Assembly: GCF_025340265.1 (NCBI RefSeq)
Contig: NZ_CP022708.1
Location: 829,501-893,500, forward strand
Direction: 5' to 3'
Length of the DNA: 64,000 bases
From: Novosphingobium sp. 9
GTDB lineage: Bacteria; Pseudomonadota; Alphaproteobacteria; Sphingomonadales; Sphingomonadaceae
Part shown: one piece after another, positions 46,605-54,391 of the stretch
How positions within the stretch are numbered: position 1 is the first letter of the stretch
Layout of the letters: every line of letters starts with the position of its first letter
Made by a program: the position numbers and the translations under genes
The notes under the pieces: generated by a model
The model's input: the letters and a program-made list of their open reading frames with translations, nothing else
Told to the model about the DNA's origin: nothing
Database searches by the model: none

Positions 46605-46639
46605 TTTTCCATAAAGTAGAACGTATCGAACGATTTTAT
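46605..46639 (+). promoter_or_regulatory. Conserved LysR-box element, copy 2
   Basis: TTTTCCA at 1-7, GAA at 15-17, GATTTTAT at 28-35, including T-N11-A. It begins 7 nt after the repaired amidohydrolase stop and precedes the VOC-DoxX-porin genes. Confidence 0.65.
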
Positions 46640-46737
46640 TCGGATCGATAGCAGTTCGATTGCGACGTACATCAAACCTGCGCCCGGTCATGAAGAGACC
46701 GGGCACGGGACGATGAAACTCACCCCAAGGAGCCCCC

Positions 46738-47652
46738 ATGAAGCGCTTTACCCTGCTGATCGCCGCCGCCGTCATTGCCTCTGTTCCCGCCGCCATTCCT
46801 GCCATGGCCCGGACCGACGCCGTCACATCCACCCCCGACTTCGCGGTCGGCCCGCAGTACGACACCACCCACGTCTACGTGCCTGCCGACCAGTTCGACA
46901 CGTTCGTATCCAGCTTCTCGGCCACCTTCGGGGGCACCACCAGCAAGCAGGGCGAGTTTCAGGTCACGCCGACCCAGAGCCTGACCAAGTCGCAGCTGGT
47001 GCTGACGCCTGCCGGTTCGGTCTCGGTGTTCGGCTTCAAGACGCCGATCCCCTATCCCTTCGGCGCCGAGCGCACCGGCTATCTCGTCACCGACATCGAT
47101 GCCGCCATCGCTGCCGCCGTGAAGCACGGCGCGACCCGGCTGCTGACGACCTTCCCCGATCCGATCGGGCGGGATTCGCTGATCCAGTGGCCGGGCGGCG
47201 TGAACATGCAGATCTACTGGCACACGGTGAAGCCCAGCTACACCCCGCTCGGCACCGTGCCTGAAAACCGCATCTACCTGACCGCCGATGCCGCCGACAA
47301 GTTTATCAACGCCTGGACCGGCTATGCCCATGCCAAGATCACGGCGGACGACAAGACCGCGGACGGCGCCCAGATCGGCGAGCCCGGCAAGACCATCCGC
47401 CGCGTCTCGATCCGCAGTGGCTATGGCGACATGGTGGTGTTCGTCTCGGACGGCCTGCTGCCCTGGCCCTATGGTCGCGACATGACCGGCTATGCGGTGT
47501 CCGACCTTTCGGCGACGCTTGCCAAGGCCAAGGCCGCAGGTGTCCAGACGCTCGTCGCGCCTGCCACTTACGGCAAGCGCCAGTCGGCAGTGGTCGAGTT
47601 CCCCGGCGGCTACATTGCCGAAATTCACTCTGACGCCCACGCTGGAGCCTGA
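46738..47652 (+). CDS. Exported VOC/glyoxalase-superfamily protein
   Basis: A 304-residue protein with a signal peptide (LLIAAAVIASVPAAIPAMA) and two repeated halves of the vicinal-oxygen-chelate fold (first half from DTTHVYVPADQFDTF to MQIYWH, second from ENRIYL to GYIAEIHSD). Possible metal ligands are the His in DTTHVYV and the Glu in AEIHSD. It may act on a small metabolite in the periplasm or bind it. Function unknown. It begins a run with DoxX and porin genes (3-nt gap to DoxX), after the second LysR-box element. Confidence 0.7.
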   Translation: MKRFTLLIAAAVIASVPAAIPAMARTDAVTSTPDFAVGPQYDTTHVYVPADQFDTFVSSFSATFGGTTSKQGEFQVTPTQSLTKSQLVLTPAGSVSVFGFKTPIPYPFGAERTGYLVTDIDAAIAAAVKHGATRLLTTFPDPIGRDSLIQWPGGVNMQIYWHTVKPSYTPLGTVPENRIYLTADAADKFINAWTGYAHAKITADDKTADGAQIGEPGKTIRRVSIRSGYGDMVVFVSDGLLPWPYGRDMTGYAVSDLSATLAKAKAAGVQTLVAPATYGKRQSAVVEFPGGYIAEIHSDAHAGA

Positions 47653-47655
47653 CCC

Positions 47656-48072
47656 ATGTGCGCCCCGTCGTTCGTAAACACCGTGCTCGACTTTGCGCCG
47701 ACGGGGTTTGTTGCCCGGCTGCTGCTGGTCAGCGCCTACCTGCTGGGCGGTGTGGTGAAGCTGGGAGACTGGCCCGCCGCACTGGCCGAGCAGGCCCACT
47801 TCGGCCTTACCCCGCCCACGCTCTGGGCCGGGATCACCATCGCGGTGGAACTGATCGGGCCGCTGCTGATCCTCTCGGGCCGTCTGGTCTGGCTGGGCGC
47901 CGGAATGCTCGGCGTGTTCACCGCGCTGGCGGCCTGCGTCGCCAACGCCTTCTGGACGATGCCCGCCGGCCCTGAGCGCTTCGCCGCAACCAATGCCTTC
48001 TTCGAGCACATGGGCCTGACCGGCGCTTTCGTGCTGGTCGCCATGCTGGCGCGGCGGAGTGAGGTATCATGA
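47656..48072 (+). CDS. DoxX-family membrane protein
   Basis: A 138-residue protein with four hydrophobic segments and the DoxX pattern (ARLLLVSAYLLGGVVKLGDW, GPLLILSGRLVWLGAGML, FFEHMGLTGAFVLVAML). Members are linked to thiosulfate:quinone oxidoreduction or to redox and stress functions, but most are uncharacterised. It overlaps the porin frame by 4 nt (ATGA). Confidence 0.85.
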   Translation: MCAPSFVNTVLDFAPTGFVARLLLVSAYLLGGVVKLGDWPAALAEQAHFGLTPPTLWAGITIAVELIGPLLILSGRLVWLGAGMLGVFTALAACVANAFWTMPAGPERFAATNAFFEHMGLTGAFVLVAMLARRSEVS

Positions 48073-49546
48073 TGAAGGCCCCCTCCGTTCGTGTCGAGCC
48101 CCTCGGCAGGCTCGGGATGAACTGCCGTTCTTCGAACATCAGTCGAGACACCAGGGGACATCGTGTCTCGACTTCGCTCGACACAAACGGGAAAATCGCA
48201 TGGGCCTTGTTGTCTCTCATGGCGTTGCTCCCCACCGCGGCTCACGCCGATCCGCACGAAGCCTGGCAGGCGCCGACGCTCTCGATCACCCGCTATGACG
48301 AGGACTGGTCGGACCTCGAGGATGCCGACAAGCGCGCGCACCACTGGACCGGCCGGTTCAAGTATATCCCGATTACCGATGACGTCTGGGTCTCGACCGG
48401 CATCGAATTGCGCGCCCGTAACGAAAACTATCAGAACAACCTGTGGGGCGGCGGCGATGCCCGAACGACAGCTACCTCTGGCTTCGCGCCATGCCTTATG
48501 CCGACCTGCACGCCGGAAAGGTGCGCGCTTTCGTGCAGCCGATCATCGCCACCTCGATCGGCGTGAAGCCACAGGCAAGCCCCATCGACGAAACCGGTGC
48601 CGACCTGTTGCAAGGCTTCGTCGAAGCCGATCTCGGCAAAGTAACGCTGCGCGCCGGACGCCAGATGCTGTCGCTCGGCACCGAGCGTCTGGTCGGCACG
48701 CGCTACGGCCCGAACGTTCCGCTCGCCTTCGATGGCGTGCGCGGCGATGTGAAGCTGGGCAAGGCTACCGTCAGCCTGCTGGCGATGCGCCCGGTCCAGC
48801 CCGGCACGGCGAGCTTCGACGATCGTACCTCGTCCAGCAAGTCGCTATGGGGTGTCTACACCACACTGCCGGATCTCGATCTCTACTACCTCGGCTTCCG
48901 GAACGAGCGCGCGACGTGGGGCGGGACGACGGGTGGCGAGACGCGCCATACGCTCGGCGCGCGTTGGCATGGTCTGCGGGCCGACTGGCACTGGAATGTC
49001 GAAGGCGCCTACCAGTTCGGCCACTTCGCCGACGAGACGATCTCCGCCTGGACGCTGGGCAGCGAGGTGGGACACGCCTTTCCCGATGTGCCGCTGCGCC
49101 CGGACCTGACCTTGCGGGTGAATGTCGTCAGCGGGGACGGGAATGCCAGAGACCATCGCCTCGGCACGTTCAATGCGCTGTTTCCCAAGGGCAAATACTT
49201 CGGTGAGCTATCGCCCATCGGCCCGTACAACATCGTCAATCTGCACCCTTCCGTGGGCGTGCGGCTGAGCCCGAAAGTCTCGGCCAGCCTCGCAGGTGCG
49301 GCCTACTGGCGCTATTCGCGGGCAGACGGGATCTACGACATTCCGGGCAATCTCGTGCGTGCCGCAGGCGATGCGCGGGCGCGCTTCATCGGCAAGGAAG
49401 TGGAAGCGACGCTGGCCTGGCAGGCGACGGCGGAGCTGGAACTTTCGGCCTCGCTTTCCGCCTTCGCCCCCGGCGCCTTCATCCGCGAGACCGGCAGTGC
49501 CAAAGCGATCCACATGCTGGGCCTCGAAAGCAATTTCCGCTTCTGA
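48069..49546 (+). CDS. Alginate_exp-type outer-membrane porin, frame broken and N-terminus carrying a repeat
   Basis: An outer-membrane barrel of about 490 residues. The frame starts in an ATGA overlap with DoxX, reads through an inserted palindromic repeat (about 35 extra residues), then a signal peptide (IAWALLSLMALLPTAAHA) and the barrel start (RFKYIPITDDVWVSTGIELRAR). It then breaks at CCC 48460-48462, where one added C joins GGGDAP to NDSYLWLRAMPYADL. The rest (EADLGKVTLRAGRQMLSLGTERLVGTR) is the conserved alginate-export/porin region, and the last residues (LGLESNFRF) form the outer-membrane C-terminal strand. Likely a channel for an organic acid or sugar acid. Confidence 0.78.
48085..48190. 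repeat. REP-like double-hairpin repeat inside the porin 5' coding region
   Basis: Ends CCGTTCGTGTCGAGC and GCTCGACACAAACGG are inverted repeats with one mismatch. Inside, AGTCGAGACAC pairs with GTGTCTCGACT, and CGAGCC with GGCTCG. The GTCGAG/CTCGAC composition matches a repeat I associate with sphingomonad genomes. It is read through in frame between the start codon and the signal peptide. Confidence 0.75.
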
Positions 49547-49547
49547 G

Positions 49548-49582
49548 TTTTCCAAAAAGTGGAACGATTGCGACGATCTTAT
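49548..49582 (+). promoter_or_regulatory. Conserved LysR-box element, copy 3
   Basis: TTTTCCA at 1-7, GAA at 15-17, GATCTTAT at 28-35. This copy contains the perfect inverted repeat TTCCA-N5-TGGAA. It begins directly after the porin stop and precedes the DUF1275 gene. Confidence 0.65.
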
Positions 49583-49649
49583 TCGACTGAGAATATGGAT
49601 CGCCTGTCTCTAGACCCTCTGCAACGCCATCGTTCAGGAGATCACACTC

Positions 49650-50345
49650 ATGCCCGCCGCCACACCCGCCCCGTCTTCCGCGCTCCCCCGCCTGCTGCTG
49701 GTCCTGTCCGCCACGACCGGGCTTGTCGATGCCGCATCCGTACTGGGCCTCGGCAAGGTCTTCACCGCGAACATGACCGGGAACGTGGTGTTCCTGGGCT
49801 TTGCCGCTGCGGGTACGCCGGGCTTCAAGACCGGCCCGGCACTGCTGGCGCTGGCGACCTTCATGGTCGGCGCCTGGGGTGCGGGACGGCTGGGTCGCGC
49901 CCATGCCCAGCGCCCCTTGCGGCAATGGCTGACATGGGCCGCCGTGGTTGAGGGCGCGCTGCTCTGGCTGGCCGCCGCGCTGGCGCTGCATGTGGATGTG
50001 GCGGCGCAGGCGCCAGAGTTCGCCGTGCTCGGCGTGATCGCGCTCACCGGCCTTGCCATGGGCCTGCGCAACGCCACGATCCGTCAGCTCAAGGTGCCCG
50101 ATCTCACGACCACGGTTCTGACCCTGACCATCACCGGCATCGCCGCCGACCAGACGGGGCGGAGCACGCCCAACTTCGCGCGACGCTTCGGCGCGGTGCT
50201 GTCGATCTTCGCAGGGGCCACCGTGGGCGCGCTGCTGCTGCGCTTCGGCGGGCTCGCCTGTCCGCTGGCGCTGGCCGGGGCACTGGTGCTGGGCGCAACG
50301 ATGGTCTTCGTGCGGCATCCTGCCTCGGCGCTGCCGCGTACTTGA
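49650..50345 (+). CDS. DUF1275 (YoaK-like) membrane protein
   Basis: A 231-residue protein with about six hydrophobic helices and the family opening TTGLVDAASVLGLGKVFTANMTGNVVFLGF, followed by GLRNATIRQLKVPDLTTTVLTLTITGIAAD. Function unknown; it is an inner-membrane protein. AGGAG precedes the ATG. It is convergent with the LysR gene, whose uncorrected frame runs antisense through it. Confidence 0.88.
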   Translation: MPAATPAPSSALPRLLLVLSATTGLVDAASVLGLGKVFTANMTGNVVFLGFAAAGTPGFKTGPALLALATFMVGAWGAGRLGRAHAQRPLRQWLTWAAVVEGALLWLAAALALHVDVAAQAPEFAVLGVIALTGLAMGLRNATIRQLKVPDLTTTVLTLTITGIAADQTGRSTPNFARRFGAVLSIFAGATVGALLLRFGGLACPLALAGALVLGATMVFVRHPASALPRT

Positions 50346-50364
50346 AACTGAAAATTGCCCCCGA

Positions 50365-51293
50365 TCACACGTCGCCCAGACCTTCCAGTTCGACATCACC
50401 TGCCCCAGCGCTACGAAGCGATCGAGCAGCCATGTCGCGGCGGGACCGGGCGGCGTATCGCGCCGCCAGATACCGGAGAAGCGGTACATGCCGCCCACAT
50501 GGTCGGGCATGGCAAGACGCACCAGCGCGCCCGTCACCAGATCGTCCTCGATCATCGCCAGCGGCATGTTGCCCCAGCCGATCCCCTGCCGCAGCAACGC
50601 GTGCTTGGCGCCAAGATCGGCCAGACGCCAGGTGCGCGGGCTGAACACCGAATAATCCTGTCCGGCGGTGAAGCGCGAGCGATCCGTCAGCACCAGCTGG
50701 ATATGCTCGCGCCCGGCGCCCGGCTCGATCGGCATCATGCGTGCCAGCGGATGGTCGGGCGCGGCCACCGGCACCATCGCGACCGATCCTGCCGAGCGGC
50801 TGTCGATCCCGTCCACCCCTGCCGAAAGCGGGCCGGACACGCCTACGATCGCCTCGCGATCCAGCACCAGCGCGGTGATCGCGCCCAGCGCCTCGGCGTG
50901 AAGCCGCAGCTGCACCGTAGGAAATGTCGCCGCGAAATCGCGCAGAACCTGACCGACCCGCTCGGCAGGCAGCATCACGTCCAGCGCCAGATTGACCTCG
51001 GCCTCCAGCCCATCCAGCATACCCTTCACTTTGGCACGCAGGCCGTCGATCCCCTGCGCGATCGTCTTGGCCTCGGCCAGAACGGCGCGTCCCTGTTCGG
51101 TCAGCTGCGGTCGTCGCGTGCCTTCGCGCGCAAACAGGGTGACGCCCAGCTGCATCTCCAGATTGGAGATGCCGTAGCTGATGACCGAGACCGCGCGGTT
51201 GAGCTTGCGGCCTGCACCTGCGAAACTGCCGGTCTCCACAACGGTCAGGAAGATCGTCAACTGGTCGAGCGTCGGCGTGCCGGGATTGTTCAC
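50365..51293 (-). CDS. LysR-family regulator, frame apparently broken near its end
   Basis: An LTTR with a normal N-terminal winged helix (LDQLTIFLTVVETGSFAGAGRKLNRAVSVISYGISNLEMQLGVTLFAREG) and effector domain. It starts at GTG with GAGGA upstream. As written the frame does not stop after the domain but continues about 300 codons antisense to DUF1275. One extra C at CCCC 50403-50406 gives the ending ALGAGDVELEGLGDV and a stop at 50365, for the usual length of 309 residues. It is divergent from pirin, with the fourth LysR-box element starting at the base next to its start codon, and is the best candidate to bind all four elements. Confidence 0.82.
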
Positions 51294-51328
51294 TTTTCCA
51301 TTTCCTCGAATAGACTGATGGATTTTAT
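51294..51328 (+). promoter_or_regulatory. Conserved LysR-box element, copy 4
   Basis: TTTTCCA at 1-7, GAA at 15-17, GATTTTAT at 28-35, with T-N11-A. It covers the ribosome site of the LysR gene and lies upstream of pirin, so binding could repress the regulator while acting on pirin. Confidence 0.65.
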
Positions 51329-51415
51329 CTATCTGAACGAAAAAGATCGCAACCCCTACAAAGGGCTCAACAAAGCGGATCGCTCTGAAGCGCCGCTTTC
51401 TGAGGAGATATGACG

Positions 51416-52114
51416 ATGATCGAACTTCGCCCTTTCGAGAGCCTCGGCGGCGCCAACCACGGCTGGCTCGATGCCAAGCACCACTTCTCGTTCGCCGATT
51501 ATCACGATCCGGCCCGCGTACACTGGGGCAACCTCAGGGTCTGGAACGATGACACCATCGCCCCCAAGACCGGGTTTCCGCCGCACCCGCACCGCGACAT
51601 GGAAATCATCACTTATGTTCGCGAAGGCGCGATCACCCACGAGGACAATCTGGGCAACAAGGGCCGCACCGAAGCCGGTGACGTGCAGGTGATGAGCGCG
51701 GGCACCGGCATCCGCCACTCCGAGTACAATCTCGAAGACGTGACCACCAAGATCTTCCAGATCTGGATCATCCCCACTCGCAATGGAGAGGCTCCGAGTT
51801 GGGGCGCCCGCCCCTTCCCCAAAGGCGAGCGCGCAGGCCGCTTCGAGACGCTGGCTTCGGGGTACGAAGGCGATGGAGATGCCCTGCCGATCCGCACCGA
51901 TGCCCGCATCGTCGCCGCGACGCTGAAAGCGGGCGAGACGGCGGAATACCCCATCGGCACCGATCGCAAGGGCTACCTCGTCCCCGCCACCGGTGCGGTG
52001 CAGATCGACGAGGTACGCGTCAACGCCCGTGACGGCGCCGCGATCCGCGACCTCGATACGATCCGCGTCACCGCCATCGAGGACAGCGAGATCGTCCTCG
52101 TCGATGCGGCATAA
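51416..52114 (+). CDS. Pirin-family protein
   Basis: A 232-residue bicupin. The N-terminal cupin has the metal ligands in PHPHRDMEIITYV (two His) and GTGIRHSEYN (His and Glu). Bacterial pirins are metal-binding proteins, some with quercetinase activity or regulatory roles. The frame also has an ATG two codons earlier, but GAGGAG is too close to that one and correctly spaced for the one used, as in the remnant copy at 42484. It is divergent from the LysR gene. Confidence 0.9.
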   Translation: MIELRPFESLGGANHGWLDAKHHFSFADYHDPARVHWGNLRVWNDDTIAPKTGFPPHPHRDMEIITYVREGAITHEDNLGNKGRTEAGDVQVMSAGTGIRHSEYNLEDVTTKIFQIWIIPTRNGEAPSWGARPFPKGERAGRFETLASGYEGDGDALPIRTDARIVAATLKAGETAEYPIGTDRKGYLVPATGAVQIDEVRVNARDGAAIRDLDTIRVTAIEDSEIVLVDAA

Positions 52115-52237
52115 CGTCGAGACGAGATAGCAATACCGGCGACAGACCCCATCCCAGGTAAAGAGCCTGTCGCCGGCATCTATCCAGGATCGTTCCGATG
52201 GCGTCCCCGATTACGCCCCTCGATTACACTGCCCCGA

Positions 52238-54310
52238 CTATACGGCGAAGGGATCGCTGGTGCTTGGTACGCCGGGACGGTCGAGACGCCCCGCGATCCG
52301 GCGATGCCATCCCTTGCCGTCGTCCAGCGTAAAGTCGTACCACCCCTGCACACTGCGCAACGACAGGCGATGCGCCCCCGTCTCGAAATGGACAGGCGCT
52401 TCACGCGGCCTGTCGGCCCGTGCTGCGCGCTCCAGCGTTACACCCGGCTTTCTCGCAACGATTTCGAGGTGAACCGTCTCGGGCGACAGCTGCCAGCGCA
52501 CCATCGCAGGCGCACTTGCGCCGGTCCCGGCAAAGCGCCGGTGGAAACCGTTGGGCCCAAAGACTTCCAGATCGTATCCGCCCGTCCGCGCAAAGCGCCA
52601 CTCGCCCTCCAGCGCCTTCCCGGCCTCTACCGTATAGCGACGCGGTGGCGAGGCCAGATCGTGACGATCATAGACGTGGAACACCGCGCCGCGCGTTCCC
52701 TTCGCGATGAACCTCAGCCCGATACCGTTATCCGATAGCCTGTCCGTCACGTCGAGATCGTAGTCCAGCGGGCGTGAGGGGCGCTGGCCCGGCTCCTGCC
52801 ACAGCGCCTCGCGCGTCACGGGCGCCAGCGGCTTGACCTGATGCGGCACGGCGGCGGCGCGCATCGCTTCGGGACGCGGATCGGGCAGCGGGCCGAAGGG
52901 GGAGCGGTCTGCCCCGGTAAAGTCGAACGTGCTGGTCAGATCGCCGCAGACCGCACGGCGCCATGGGGAGATTTCCTTGTCGTGCAGGCCGAAGCGTGCT
53001 TCCAGAAAGCGCGTGACCGAGGTATGGTCGAACACTTCGGAATTGACCCAGCCGCCGCGGCTCCACGGCGAGACGACATACATCGGCACGCGCGGGCCGA
53101 GACCGTAGGGGCGCCCGCGCAAGTCGGCAGGATCGCCCGCCGGATCGCCGGTGCTGGGATGGACGTGGTACTCGCCCGCCAGATCGACGGTGGAGCCGCC
53201 AAGCGCCTCGCCATCCGCCCCGTGCGAGGGCGGCGCGGGCGGCGGCATGTGATCGAAGAACCCGTCGTTCTCGTCGAACATCACGAACAGCGCGGTGCGC
53301 GCCCAGACCTTCGGATCGGCGGTCAGCGCGTCGAGCACATCGGCGGTATAGGCCGCGCCCTGTGCGGGGCTCGACGGCGCCGGATGCTCACTGCCCGATG
53401 CCGTACCGATGATGTAGCTGACCTGCGGCAAGGTGCCAGCCAGCACATCGCGGCGCAGCGCGTCGAGCGCCTGCGTGCTCATCGCGCGGGCTTTCAGTTC
53501 GGGATCGCCCTGCCCCTTGTGGCTGGCGCGGAACGAGGCGAAGCCGACCAGCGGGTTGTCGGTGAAGTTGTCCGCCATGTCCTGATAGATGCGCCAGTCG
53601 ATCCCGGCTGCCTGCAGGCGCTCGACCACGGTGGTCCAGCCATAGGAATCCGCCGCGCCGCCATCCTCGGGAAAGCTGTCGTGCGAATTGTCGATGGACG
53701 GCCCTCCGGTGGTGCCATCGGGGCCGTTGGAGCCGCTCCACAGGAACAGGCGGTTGGAATTGGTGCCGGTCTGGATCGAGCAGTGATAGGCATCGCAGAT
53801 CGTGAACGTCTCGGCGAGCGCATACTGGAAGGGAATATCCTCGCGCCGGTAATGCCCCATCGCGCGCTGCGATTTCGCCTCGGGCCAGCGCGAGAGGCGC
53901 CCCTCATCCCACGCGGCCTGCGCATCGGGCCAGGTATGCGGGGTGCCCGCCATGCGGATCAGGTCGAAGTCGGCCTTGGTCGAAAGGTGGAACGGCCCGA
54001 CCGCGCGCGGACCGCCTTGTGCCTTGCCGTCATACTGTTCCCAGACCTTGCGCGGGGAGTCCTCGCCCGGCAGCGGTGCGAGCGGGATCGGATGACGGTC
54101 GGCAAACCCGCGCACGCCGCGAAGGGCGCCGAAGTAATGGTCGAAGCTGCGGTTTTCCTGCATCAGGATCACCACGTGCTGGATGTCCTCGATCGTGCCC
54201 TTGCGCACGTCCGGCGCGATCGCGGCGGCCCGCGCAATGGCGGGCGGCAGCCCTGCCAGCGAGGCGGCGCCAAGGCCGGCGAGCAGCGAACGGCGCGAAA
54301 GATCGGTCAT
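52238..54310 (-). CDS. Phosphocholine-type phospholipase C (Tat-exported)
   Basis: A 690-residue phosphoesterase. The start used follows AGGA at 8 nt and gives a twin-arginine signal, DLSRRSLLAGLGAASLAGL, with cleavage near ARAAA. The catalytic domain opens with HVVILMQENRSFDHYFGALRGVRGF and contains FVMFDENDGFFDHMPPPAPP and GLGPRVPMYVVSPWSRGG; two DUF756-type C-terminal domains follow (LDYDLDVTDRL..., RLSLRSVQGWYDFTL). It should cleave phosphatidylcholine-type lipids in the periplasm or outside. It lies 81 nt after the TBDR gene and is probably transcribed with it. Confidence 0.88.
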   Translation of the reverse strand: MTDLSRRSLLAGLGAASLAGLPPAIARAAAIAPDVRKGTIEDIQHVVILMQENRSFDHYFGALRGVRGFADRHPIPLAPLPGEDSPRKVWEQYDGKAQGGPRAVGPFHLSTKADFDLIRMAGTPHTWPDAQAAWDEGRLSRWPEAKSQRAMGHYRREDIPFQYALAETFTICDAYHCSIQTGTNSNRLFLWSGSNGPDGTTGGPSIDNSHDSFPEDGGAADSYGWTTVVERLQAAGIDWRIYQDMADNFTDNPLVGFASFRASHKGQGDPELKARAMSTQALDALRRDVLAGTLPQVSYIIGTASGSEHPAPSSPAQGAAYTADVLDALTADPKVWARTALFVMFDENDGFFDHMPPPAPPSHGADGEALGGSTVDLAGEYHVHPSTGDPAGDPADLRGRPYGLGPRVPMYVVSPWSRGGWVNSEVFDHTSVTRFLEARFGLHDKEISPWRRAVCGDLTSTFDFTGADRSPFGPLPDPRPEAMRAAAVPHQVKPLAPVTREALWQEPGQRPSRPLDYDLDVTDRLSDNGIGLRFIAKGTRGAVFHVYDRHDLASPPRRYTVEAGKALEGEWRFARTGGYDLEVFGPNGFHRRFAGTGASAPAMVRWQLSPETVHLEIVARKPGVTLERAARADRPREAPVHFETGAHRLSLRSVQGWYDFTLDDGKGWHRRIAGRLDRPGVPSTSDPFAV

Positions 54311-54391
54311 CGGGTTCATCCTGGTATAAACGGACGAAGGGGCGCTGCCCGCCATAAGGCCGCAGCGCCCCGCGTGTCGGGTCAGGTGGTA

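Noticed and set aside
49479..50364. Extension of the LysR protein to 604 residues
   Set aside because: The extra 300 residues are antisense to DUF1275 and have no LysR-like sequence; a single missing C better explains the lost stop.
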